Shown piece by piece: positions 1 through 5,859 of a stretch of 7,637 nt of DNA (within the stretch, counting starts at the first letter, position 1; each line of letters starts with the position of its first letter). A program made the position numbers and the translations under genes. Below the pieces are notes generated by a model. The model was given only the letters and a program-made list of their open reading frames with translations, made no database searches and was not told the DNA's origin. The DNA is from an uncultured Clostridia bacterium (GTDB lineage Bacteria > Bacillota_A > Clostridia > TANB77 > CAG-508): positions 1-7,637 of the forward strand of contig CALXZR010000064.1 in NCBI GenBank assembly GCA_944393295.1, read 5' to 3'.

Positions 1-1
1 T

Positions 2-1441
2 TTGCCTAAAATAATTAAGATGTGTCATAAACACGAATTAATAACTTCAGAGGTTATGGCTAAATATACAATAGGTGAATATGATAAGCAATTATTAGAT
101 GAATGTAATGGAGATATAGGAAAAGTAGATAAATTAATAGAAGAATTTTATAGAAATTCACTAAATCAAAAGCTTCCTTTACCCGTTTATAATAATGGAA
201 ATGAAAGGACAATTTATTCATTTTTATGTGGTAACAAAATAAAGATAGTTTTTATATCTTCAAAATTAATGCATAAATTTGCTGAATTTTTAATGGCCTT
301 GTTAGAAGATACATTTGCTACAATTCATACTCATCATACTTATATGCGTGGAGATATTGTTATACTAATACAACAAAAAAATTCTGGAAAATTTGACATT
401 AATTATTCATTTGATGGAATAGATACTTATACAATAAATTTAGATTCATTTGAAATGTATGATATTTCTGTAGAAAATCATAATTTAATAACTGATATAT
501 TATTTAAGTTATTAGCAAATATATTGGCAGTTAATTTTATATATAAGGATTATGATAAAACTTTTAAAGAAATATTTGAGGATGATAAAAGTTTTGAAAG
601 AAGTTTAAATCATACAAATAGTTTATACAATCTTAATAAAATATTTGGACAAGAGGAAGATATAGATATTCCTAATTATAGCATTAGCAGAGATGTAGAA
701 TGGTATAAGAATTTGACAATAGATAAGGTAGAAAAAGAGACAGTTGATCCTTTTGAAGAGAAAAAAAATATTATATATGGAGTTCCCGAAAATAATTCAT
801 TTGAAAATATTTCACATAGAAACATTTATTCTTCTGGAATGATTAAATGTAATCATTGGGATATCGCTAAATGGAAGGGTGTTGCGTATTTAGTTGATAG
901 ATTAAATAAAGAATTTATTAAAATAGGTTTTTTATTTGAAAATGAAGAAGGAGCTAAAAAAGTTTTCCAAGATTTAATCGATAATGCAACTAAAGAAGAT
1001 AAAGATGGTAAGATTGTAGTTTCATTTATTAAAGGAATTAGTAAGACCAATATTTTTGATTATAGGGTTATGATTACTGGAAAAGTGAGAGTTCCAAAAA
1101 ATAGTTCTGAAAATATTATCATCAATAGTGCCATACGTTTTCATCAAATGAATTGTACAGACGATAAAAATATAGGCATTTTAGAGAATATTATTAATAC
1201 TGGAAAAGATTATAAAATTAGCATATTACCAATTATAGCTTATAATAATGAAGAAATAAAACCATTGTGGGAGTATGAAATAATTTTGAAAAATGTTGCT
1301 GTCAAACAAGCATATGAAATAGGAAAAGATGATATAGAGGCGGCTGCAATCTTAAAAAATGATAATCCTATAATACCACCACAAATAAAAAATCCACCAA
1401 TAAACGAATTATTAGAATTAAAGAAACTAATGAATAAATAA
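2..1441 (+). CDS. Hypothetical protein, unrecognised family, possibly 5'-truncated by the window edge
   Basis: I do not recognise this family. The frame is open from the first bases to a TAA, and the first codon is TTG with no upstream sequence in view, so the true start may lie outside the window; the first ATG is at base 20. The product is acidic to neutral and probably soluble: I see no signal peptide and no convincing membrane span. The N-terminus carries a Cys-His-Lys-His cluster (about residues 8-11) and a further Cys at 35. The middle (about 60-190) alternates hydrophobic strands and helices, and includes a His-rich THHTY segment near 110-114. The C-terminus has a Pro-rich tail (NDNPIIPPQIKNPP, about 454-467) before a short Leu/Lys helix. 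No catalytic motif of a named family is visible. An orphan SEC-C motif lies 210 bp downstream on the same strand and could once have belonged to this gene or a lost neighbour; that link is speculative. Confidence 0.75.
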   Translation: MPKIIKMCHKHELITSEVMAKYTIGEYDKQLLDECNGDIGKVDKLIEEFYRNSLNQKLPLPVYNNGNERTIYSFLCGNKIKIVFISSKLMHKFAEFLMALLEDTFATIHTHHTYMRGDIVILIQQKNSGKFDINYSFDGIDTYTINLDSFEMYDISVENHNLITDILFKLLANILAVNFIYKDYDKTFKEIFEDDKSFERSLNHTNSLYNLNKIFGQEEDIDIPNYSISRDVEWYKNLTIDKVEKETVDPFEEKKNIIYGVPENNSFENISHRNIYSSGMIKCNHWDIAKWKGVAYLVDRLNKEFIKIGFLFENEEGAKKVFQDLIDNATKEDKDGKIVVSFIKGISKTNIFDYRVMITGKVRVPKNSSENIIINSAIRFHQMNCTDDKNIGILENIINTGKDYKISILPIIAYNNEEIKPLWEYEIILKNVAVKQAYEIGKDDIEAAAILKNDNPIIPPQIKNPPINELLELKKLMNK

Positions 1442-1466
1442 TTCAGCACAGATTAAAGATATTGAT

Positions 1467-1495
1467 TTGACAATATTGTCTTTACATGGTAATAT
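1467..1495 (+). promoter_or_regulatory. Near-consensus sigma-A promoter with palindrome over the -35 box
   Basis: TTGACA at 1467-1472 and TAATAT at 1490-1495 are separated by exactly 17 bp. The perfect 12-bp palindrome GACAATATTGTC (1469-1480) overlaps the -35 hexamer, a position typical of a repressor operator. No intact gene follows: the next 600 bp hold only a hairpin, the SEC-C remnant and its terminator, so the promoter may have outlived its gene or may make a small RNA. The boxes are seen directly; activity is inferred. Confidence 0.55.
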
Positions 1496-1504
1496 TTTAT
1501 TGTT

Positions 1505-1540
1505 GTAAAAAGCAAGAATAACATAACGTTTGCTTTTTAC
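1505..1540 (+). terminator. Low-GC hairpin, possible weak terminator of the first gene
   Basis: GTAAAAAGCAA (1505-1515) and TTGCTTTTTAC (1530-1540) form a perfect 11-bp inverted repeat around a 14-nt loop. The five T's sit inside the 3' arm, so a shorter AAGCAA/TTGCTT stem followed by a T run would look like a weak intrinsic terminator about 65 bp after the first gene. It also lies shortly after the TAATAT box of the 1467-1495 promoter, so it could instead be the structured start of a short transcript. Confidence 0.4.
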
Positions 1541-1564
1541 GATATAATGGTAAATAAAAATATG

Positions 1565-1593
1565 TTGGCGACATTGTTGCCAATTTGTTGCCA
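1565..1593 (+). repeat. Short palindrome plus direct repeat (TTGTTGCCA), function unknown
   Basis: TTGTTGCCA occurs at 1574-1582 and again at 1585-1593, 11 bp apart or one helical turn. A 19-nt imperfect palindrome (TTGGC at 1565-1569 against GCCAA at 1579-1583, with only one G-T mismatch inside) overlaps the first copy. Phased repeats of this sort can be protein binding sites. It is a locally GC-richer island in AT-rich DNA. Confidence 0.35.
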
Positions 1594-1650
1594 CAATATA
1601 AAAAAGATAATTAGAATAATACAATAAATACTATATATACCTTTTTATAA

Positions 1651-1773
1651 AGATTCTTTAAATTAAGAAATACCAATAATATAGATAATATTGTATATAC
1701 TAATAATACTAAATTTTCCACTACATGTGGAAGTGGGAAGAAATATAAGAATTGCTGTGGAAGGAATCAGTAG
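1651..1773 (+). pseudogene. Orphan SEC-C zinc-motif remnant (3' end of a lost gene)
   Basis: Reading 1651-1773 in one frame gives about 40 residues ending STTCGSGKKYKNCCGRNQ and then TAG. The block CGSGKKYKNCC (1726-1758) matches the core of the SEC-C motif (family form CPCGSGKKYKKCC), a zinc-binding tail found on SecA and on many small bacterial proteins. The first Cys-Pro of the family pattern reads Thr-Thr here, so one of the usual metal ligands is missing. There is no ATG, GTG or TTG in frame after the TAA at 1648-1650, and no ribosome binding site. A good terminator starts six bases after the stop. This is best explained as the last codons of a gene whose front has been deleted. I cannot tell which SEC-C protein it came from. 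Confidence 0.55.
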
Positions 1774-1778
1774 AATTA

Positions 1779-1818
1779 AAGAAGTGTAACCTAAAAATGG
1801 GTGATACTTCTTTTTTTA
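1779..1818 (+). terminator. Intrinsic terminator after the SEC-C remnant
   Basis: AAGAAGTGTAACC (1779-1791) pairs with GGTGATACTTCTT (1800-1812) with one G-U pair and one A-G mismatch, around a short A-rich loop, followed by an uninterrupted T run to about 1817. It sits directly after the TAG at 1771-1773, which supports the view that a real gene once ended there. Confidence 0.75.
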
Positions 1819-1852
1819 TTAGAATTTACAAATGATATAAAAGAAAAAAATA

Positions 1853-1883
1853 AAAAAATTAAAAAATTAAAAAATTAAAAAAT
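1853..1883 (+). repeat. AT-only tandem repeat, unit AAAAAATT, about 3.9 copies
   Basis: The 8-bp unit AAAAAATT is repeated almost perfectly from 1853 to 1883, ending next to the -35 box of the 1888-1918 promoter. Slipped-strand length change is plausible here. Phased A-tracts immediately upstream of a -35 box may act as an UP-like element or bend the DNA. Confidence 0.6.
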
Positions 1884-1887
1884 AGTA

Positions 1888-1918
1888 TTGACCGGTTGTA
1901 ACAACCGGAAGTTATAAT
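1888..1918 (+). promoter_or_regulatory. MerR-type promoter/operator: 19-bp spacer with a perfect 17-bp dyad
   Basis: TTGACC (1888-1893) and TATAAT (1913-1918) are 19 bp apart, too far for good sigma-A activity but the hallmark of MerR-activated promoters. The spacer region contains CCGGTTGTAACAACCGG (1892-1908), a perfect palindrome with 8-bp arms. The layout closely resembles the mer promoter, where CCGTAC and GTACGG arms fill a 19-bp spacer followed by AAG. A TetR-type operator is an alternative reading of the palindrome alone; the 19-bp spacing favours MerR. It should drive the region reaching the flavodoxin gene at 2133, since no terminator lies between. Confidence 0.65.
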
Positions 1919-1948
1919 GCAAGTATAAACGAAAATAGAAAATTTTAT

Positions 1949-1957
1949 AAGGAGGTG
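1949..1957 (+). promoter_or_regulatory. Strong ribosome binding site with no intact gene behind it
   Basis: AAGGAGGTG is a near-perfect Shine-Dalgarno sequence. About nine bases after the GGAGG comes ATA (1965-1967), not ATG, and the following frame resembles a MerR N-terminus but meets stops. This suggests that a start codon has been lost at this place. Confidence 0.55.
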
Positions 1958-1964
1958 TATAAAA

Positions 1965-2039
1965 ATATTTACAACAGGCATTGTCTACAAAATACAGTAG
2001 ATAACAATACTTACTTTCTAAAACTTATGTAAAGATTTA
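1965..2039 (+). pseudogene. Probable decayed MerR-family regulator, N-terminal remnant
   Basis: Read from ATA at 1965, the frame gives IFTTGIVYKIQ, a stop, ITILTF, a stop, then NLCKDL. This lines up without gaps over its first 19 codons with the MerR DNA-binding start (family pattern: Met, aromatic, Thr-x-Gly-x-Val-x-Lys-Ile, x-Gly-Val-Thr-Ile-x-Thr-Leu-Arg-Tyr-Tyr). The two stops fall where family members have Gly and the conserved Arg, and the start codon reads ATA. It lies at ideal distance behind a strong ribosome binding site and behind a MerR-type promoter, as expected of an autoregulated MerR gene. The rest of the gene (100 or more codons) is absent. The protein match is short and the DNA is AT-rich, so chance similarity is possible; context is what raises it above that. 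Confidence 0.4.
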
Positions 2040-2132
2040 GCAGTATATATAGAAAGAAAAAAATTTCTTCATATGAAATGAATAATTGATTATAAGAAAT
2101 TAATTTTATAAAATTTATAAGGAGAATTTAAA

Positions 2133-2881
2133 ATGAATAAAAAAGTAATAACTTTAATAATTGTAGTTGCTTTACTAGCAATAATAGGAATAGTATATTT
2201 TATAACAAGTAAAAATAATGAAAATAGTAGAAATCAAACAATAAGTGATTCTAATATTAATTTAGGAAATACAGAAGAAAATAATAGCGAAATAGATAGT
2301 GAAAATCAAACAGAGAATGCAACAAATGAAGGATTAAAAACATTAATTGTATATTTCTCAGTTCCAGAAACTGAGGATCCTAACAATATGACACAAGATG
2401 AAGATAATAGTACAGTAGTTGTTGATGGAGAAGTGTTAGGAAATACACAGTACGTTGCACAATTAATAGGAGAATATACAGGTGGAGATATATTTAGATT
2501 AGAACCAGTAGATACATATCCAACAAATCACGAGACTTACTTCAAAGAGCAGCAGAGGAAATGAGAAATGATGCAAGACTAGAAATAAATGGTACTATAG
2601 AAAATTTTGATGAATATGACGTTATCTATGTAGGGTATCCAATTTGGAACGCGGATTTACCACCGATTATAAATACTTTTTTAGAACAATACAATTTTGA
2701 CGGAAAAACAGTTGTACCATTTTGCACACACGGAGGTTCTGGACTAGCTGGAACACCAGAAACAATATCTGATAAATTGCCAAATAGCACAGTAATTCAA
2801 AATGCCTTTTCACTATCAAGAACAAATATGGATAATGCACCAAGTGAAGTAGAAAACTGGTTACAGGAAATTTATAATTAA
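2133..2881 (+). pseudogene. Membrane-anchored flavodoxin-like protein, broken by a one-base frameshift
   Basis: Flavodoxin-fold (Flavodoxin_4-like) electron carrier, expected to bind FMN on the outer face of the membrane. It has a good AAGGAG site 8 bases before ATG 2133. Residues 5-24 form one hydrophobic segment after MNKK, with no lipobox Cys, so it is a signal-anchor. Residues 27-67 are an Asn/Ser/Glu-rich linker, and the fold begins at TLIVYFS (70-76), with the GNTQYVAQLI phosphate-loop and helix region near 103-112. At about 2535-2541 the frame is lost: frame 1 continues to a TGA at 2562-2564, while the rest of the domain (LLQRAAEEMRNDA, then VIYVGYPIWNADLPP and FCTHGGSGL) runs in the -1 frame to 2881. 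Restoring one base, probably a T in the TT at 2537-2538, would give a normal 249-residue protein. Either a real recent mutation or a sequencing error. An ATG at 2561 overlaps the TGA as ATGA, but a half fold is unlikely to work alone. Confidence 0.8.
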
Positions 2882-2893
2882 TAAAGTGATTTA

Positions 2894-2927
2894 AAAAATA
2901 ACAGTTCAATTTTGTACTGTTATTTTT
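2894..2927 (+). terminator. Intrinsic terminator after the flavodoxin gene
   Basis: AAAAATAACAGT (2894-2905) and ACTGTTATTTTT (2916-2927) form a perfect 12-bp stem with a 10-nt loop; the 3' arm ends in five T's. It starts 13 bp after the stop codon and separates the flavodoxin from the aldo/keto reductase gene. Confidence 0.8.
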
Positions 2928-2973
2928 AGCATATTATAAGATTTTTATACATTTATTTTAATAAAGTATTGGA

Positions 2974-3002
2974 TTGAAATTTTTCTATTTTCCTATTATA
3001 AT
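2974..3002 (+). promoter_or_regulatory. Sigma-A promoter for the aldo/keto reductase gene
   Basis: TTGAAA (2974-2979) and TATAAT (2997-3002) are 17 bp apart, about 75 bp before the gene start. No dyad like the one at 1892-1908 is present, so the reductase does not obviously share the flavodoxin's regulator. Confidence 0.65.
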
Positions 3003-3077
3003 ATTTATGAAATAATATATTTGAAAAAGTAATATCTCTAATATAAAATTTAACAATAATCAAGGAGGAGCAAGTAG

Positions 3078-4175
3078 ATGGAATATAGAATTAATCGTAG
3101 AACAGGAGATAAAATTAGTATTATAGGATTAGGCGCAAGTTCTATATCACAAGCAGGAGAAAAAGAAGGAATTGAAACTCTAAAATTAGCATTTGATAAT
3201 GGAATTAACTATTTTGACTTAGCAGCAGGAGACGATAAATGCTTTGAATATTATGGGAAAGCTTTTGAAGATGTTAGAGATAAAATTATGTATCAAATTC
3301 ATTTCGGAGCTAATTATGAAACTGGAAACTATGGCTGGACAACTAACTTAAATAAAGTAAAAGCTTCTATTGCTTGGCAATTAGAAAAACTAAAAACAGA
3401 TTATATTGATTATGGATTTATTCATTGTATAGATGAAGAAAGTGATTGGAATACATATAATAAAAATGGCATATTAGAATATATTAAAGAATTAAAAGAA
3501 AAAGGAATTGTAAAACATATCGGAATTTCTTCTCATACACCAGAGATTGTAAATAAAGCATTAGATACAGGATTAATTGATATGGTAATGTTCAGTATAA
3601 ATCCTGGATATGATTATAAACAAGGCGAATATGCAAATGGTAGTGTAAATGAAAGAATGGAATTATATCAAAGATGTGAAACTGAAGGTGTTGGAATATC
3701 TGTTATGAAAGCTTTTTCAGGTGGACAATTATTAGATGAAAAAACTTCACCATTTGGAAAATCCCTTACAAAAATCCAATGTATACAATATGCATTAGAT
3801 AAGCCAGGAGTTTTAACAGTTCTTCCAGGAATTAGAGGAAAGGAAGATTTACAAGATATTTTAAAATTTAACGAAGCAACTGATAATGAAAAAGATTATT
3901 CAATTATTGGTAATTTTACACCACCAGAAGCAACAGGAAAATGTGTATATTGCAATCATTGTGAACCTTGTCCTATGGGATTAGATATAGGATTAATTAA
4001 TAAATATTATGATTTATCAAAAGCTGGAGATATGCTTGCAAAAGATCATTATAAAAACTTAGAAAAAACAGCCAAAGATTGTGTTTCTTGTGGTCATTGT
4101 AATGAAAGATGTCCTTTTAAGGTTGATCAAATGAGTAGAATGAAAGAAATAGAAGCTTATTTCGAAAATTTATAG
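3078..4175 (+). CDS. Aldo/keto reductase with C-terminal two-cluster 4Fe-4S domain
   Basis: Predicted cytoplasmic oxidoreductase of the ferredoxin-linked aldo/keto reductase group (COG1453-like); substrate unknown. It starts at ATG 3078, seven bases after AAGGAGG. Residues 1-270 are the TIM-barrel domain: ISIIGLGASSIS at 13-24, NYFDLA with Asp47, DYIDYGFIHCID with His116, KHIGISSH near 146-153, and GVGISVMKAFSGG near 204-216. The C-terminus holds C289-x2-C292-x2-C295-x2-C298-P and C335-x2-C338-x2-C341-x3-C345-P, a typical pair of 4Fe-4S motifs. Two usual catalytic residues are not where expected: the Lys of the conserved ATK strand reads His75 (QIH), and Asp is found five residues after Asp47, where most members have Tyr (Tyr58/59 is nearby). 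The 365-residue length is normal for the group. It is flanked by its own promoter and terminator, so it is probably a single-gene unit. Confidence 0.9.
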   Translation: MEYRINRRTGDKISIIGLGASSISQAGEKEGIETLKLAFDNGINYFDLAAGDDKCFEYYGKAFEDVRDKIMYQIHFGANYETGNYGWTTNLNKVKASIAWQLEKLKTDYIDYGFIHCIDEESDWNTYNKNGILEYIKELKEKGIVKHIGISSHTPEIVNKALDTGLIDMVMFSINPGYDYKQGEYANGSVNERMELYQRCETEGVGISVMKAFSGGQLLDEKTSPFGKSLTKIQCIQYALDKPGVLTVLPGIRGKEDLQDILKFNEATDNEKDYSIIGNFTPPEATGKCVYCNHCEPCPMGLDIGLINKYYDLSKAGDMLAKDHYKNLEKTAKDCVSCGHCNERCPFKVDQMSRMKEIEAYFENL

Positions 4176-4182
4176 TAAATAT

Positions 4183-4209
4183 GAGATAATAATTATATCA
4201 TCTCTTTTT
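4183..4209 (+). terminator. Weak intrinsic terminator after the aldo/keto reductase gene
   Basis: GAGAT (4183-4187) pairs with ATCTC (4200-4204); after one mismatch three more A-T pairs close a four-base ATTA loop, and five T's follow (4205-4209). The stem is short and AT-rich, so read-through into the amidohydrolase gene is likely. Confidence 0.55.
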
Positions 4210-4258
4210 AAATAAAAAAATTACAAAAAGGGTATGCTAAATGTAAAATGGAGGTATC

Positions 4259-5809
4259 ATGAAAAAAATTTTTATAAATGGAGATTTTATAACTTTAGAA
4301 GATTATAAAATAGAGGCTTTAGCTGTTGAAGATGATAAAATTATAAAATGTGGAAGTAAAAATGAGGTTTTGAAACTAAAAGATAAAGATTCACAAATAA
4401 TAGATTTAGACGGAAAAACAATAATGCCAGCTTTTATAGATGCTCATAGTCATATATTTGCTTTTGCAAAAAAATTATTAGAAGTATCTGTAGAAAATTT
4501 AACTAGCATAAAAGAAATAAAAGATAAATTAATTGAATACAAGAATAATAATCAAACAACTGATTGGATTATTGTAAATAGCTATGATAGTTCATGTTTT
4601 GCTAATAAAGAGAGTATAACTAAAAAGGATTTAGATGAAATATTTCCAAATACACCAGTTATTTTAGAAAACAAGTCTAAACATAATGGCATAGCAAATA
4701 GTAAAGCTTTAGAAAAATTAGAAATAACGGAAAAAACTGAAAATCCAGAAGGTGGAAAAATAATATTTGAAACAGGCTTTTTAGAGGAAAATGCTTATAT
4801 AAACTCAATTAAGAAAGTTCCTCTTCCAAAAATAGAAAAAATTATAGAAGCATTTAAAAAAGCGCAAGAAATATATGCGTCTTATGGTATTACTACAGCT
4901 CAAGATGGCGCTATTACAAAAGAATTAGCAGAAATTTATAAATTATTAGCAGATAAGCAAGAAATATTTTTAGATGTTATAGCTTATATGGATTATAAAG
5001 ATGCTACTAAAATAGAAGAAACTTGTAAGGAGTACTTAAATAAGTATAAAAATAATTTTAAAATAGGTGGAATTAAAATATTTTTAGATGGTTCTCCTCA
5101 AGCAAAAACTGCATGGTTAAGAACTCCATATAAAAACGAGAAGGATTATTGTGGATATAAAATAATGCAGGATGAGGAAATAGAAGGAGTTTTACAAAGC
5201 TCTAAAGAAAAGTATTTGCAAGTATTGGCACATTGCAATGGAGATAAAGCTGCTGAGCAATATATTGATGCAATAAAAAAGATTAATCAACTTGAAAGAC
5301 CAGTTATGATACATGCTCAGCTTTTAGGTTTAGATCAATTAATAAGTGTAAAAAACTATAATATTATTCCATCTTTTTTTGTAAGTCATATCTATTATTG
5401 GGGAGATATTCATATTGAAAATTTAGGAATAGATAGAGCTAAAAAAATCAGTCCAGCAGGTTCTGCTTTAAAAAACAATATTTTATTTACTTTTCATCAG
5501 GATGCACCTGTAATTTTGCCTAACATGTTTGAGACTATTTGGTGTGCAGTAAATAGAAAAACAAAAAGTGAAAAAATACTAGGAGAAGAAGAAAAGATAT
5601 CAGTTCTAGAGGCTATAAAAGCTGTTACTATCAATGGTGCTTATCAATATAAAGAAGAAAATTTAAAAGGAAGTATTAAAGAAGGGAAAAAAGCAGATTT
5701 AATTATTATAGACAATAATCCTTTAAAAATAGATAATAAAGATATAAAAGATATAAAAATTTTAGAAACTATAAAAGACGGAAAAACAATATTTAAAACT
5801 TGTTTTTAA
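4259..5809 (+). CDS. Metal-dependent amidohydrolase, YtcJ-like (Amidohydro_3)
   Basis: Member of the YtcJ/Amidohydro_3 branch of the amidohydrolase superfamily, which hydrolyses C-N bonds of amides or related compounds; the substrate cannot be read from sequence. ATG 4259 follows GGAGG with a four-base gap. Features in order: a small beta domain (1-50) of the composite type; IMPAFIDAHSHI with the metal ligands His63 and His65; FKIGGIKIFLDGS with Lys273, the usual carboxylated bridging ligand, and the DGS motif; LAHCNGDKA with His325; MIHAQ with His352; FTFHQDAPV with Asp415, the catalytic base and ligand (families often read SD here); and the return beta strands GSIKEGKKADLIIIDNNP (471-488). 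The 516-residue length is usual and all expected ligands are present. There is no signal peptide, so it acts in the cytoplasm. No convincing promoter is visible in the 49 bp after the weak terminator, so it may be partly expressed by read-through from the reductase. Confidence 0.88.
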   Translation: MKKIFINGDFITLEDYKIEALAVEDDKIIKCGSKNEVLKLKDKDSQIIDLDGKTIMPAFIDAHSHIFAFAKKLLEVSVENLTSIKEIKDKLIEYKNNNQTTDWIIVNSYDSSCFANKESITKKDLDEIFPNTPVILENKSKHNGIANSKALEKLEITEKTENPEGGKIIFETGFLEENAYINSIKKVPLPKIEKIIEAFKKAQEIYASYGITTAQDGAITKELAEIYKLLADKQEIFLDVIAYMDYKDATKIEETCKEYLNKYKNNFKIGGIKIFLDGSPQAKTAWLRTPYKNEKDYCGYKIMQDEEIEGVLQSSKEKYLQVLAHCNGDKAAEQYIDAIKKINQLERPVMIHAQLLGLDQLISVKNYNIIPSFFVSHIYYWGDIHIENLGIDRAKKISPAGSALKNNILFTFHQDAPVILPNMFETIWCAVNRKTKSEKILGEEEKISVLEAIKAVTINGAYQYKEENLKGSIKEGKKADLIIIDNNPLKIDNKDIKDIKILETIKDGKTIFKTCF

Positions 5810-5828
5810 TATTTACATTTGTTATAAT
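5800..5828 (+). promoter_or_regulatory. Extended -10 promoter for the ABC-F gene
   Basis: TATAAT (5823-5828) is preceded by TG at the extended -10 position, and TTGTTT (5800-5805, overlapping the end of the amidohydrolase gene) is 17 bp upstream. The implied start near 5835 leaves a leader of only about 25 nt before ATG 5860, too short for a regulatory upstream peptide or attenuator. Confidence 0.55.
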
Positions 5829-5859
5829 AAATAAACTCTAAATACAAAGGAGGGAAATA

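Noticed and set aside
853..1050. Minus-strand open frame of 65 codons inside the first gene
   Set aside because: It is antisense to a long well-formed + strand gene, has no ribosome binding site and a low-complexity product.
1427..1624. Minus-strand open frame of 65 codons over the gene-poor stretch
   Set aside because: The product is Tyr/Ile/Phe-rich with no recognisable motif and no ribosome binding site; it crosses the promoter, hairpin and repeat block that explain the sequence better.
1562..1627. Small + strand frame of 21 codons starting ATG TTG GCG, or the alternative frame ending LLPQYKKDN as an integrase tail
   Set aside because: There is no ribosome binding site, and no supporting integrase sequence or att-like duplication is visible in the window.
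2086..2114. TTGATT-17-TAAAAT as a local promoter for the flavodoxin
   Set aside because: The implied start would fall inside the ribosome binding site at 2119-2124, so it cannot make a useful message.
2537..2564. Programmed -1 ribosomal frameshift joining the two flavodoxin halves
   Set aside because: There is no X XXY YYZ slippery site in the overlap and no evident stimulatory pseudoknot; a single deleted base explains the split exactly.
2667..2909. Minus-strand open frame of 80 codons
   Set aside because: It is antisense to the second half of the flavodoxin and runs through its terminator.
4221..4242. Promoter directly before the amidohydrolase (TATGCT or TAAATG as -10)
   Set aside because: No -35-like hexamer lies at a workable distance and the candidate -10 boxes are poor.
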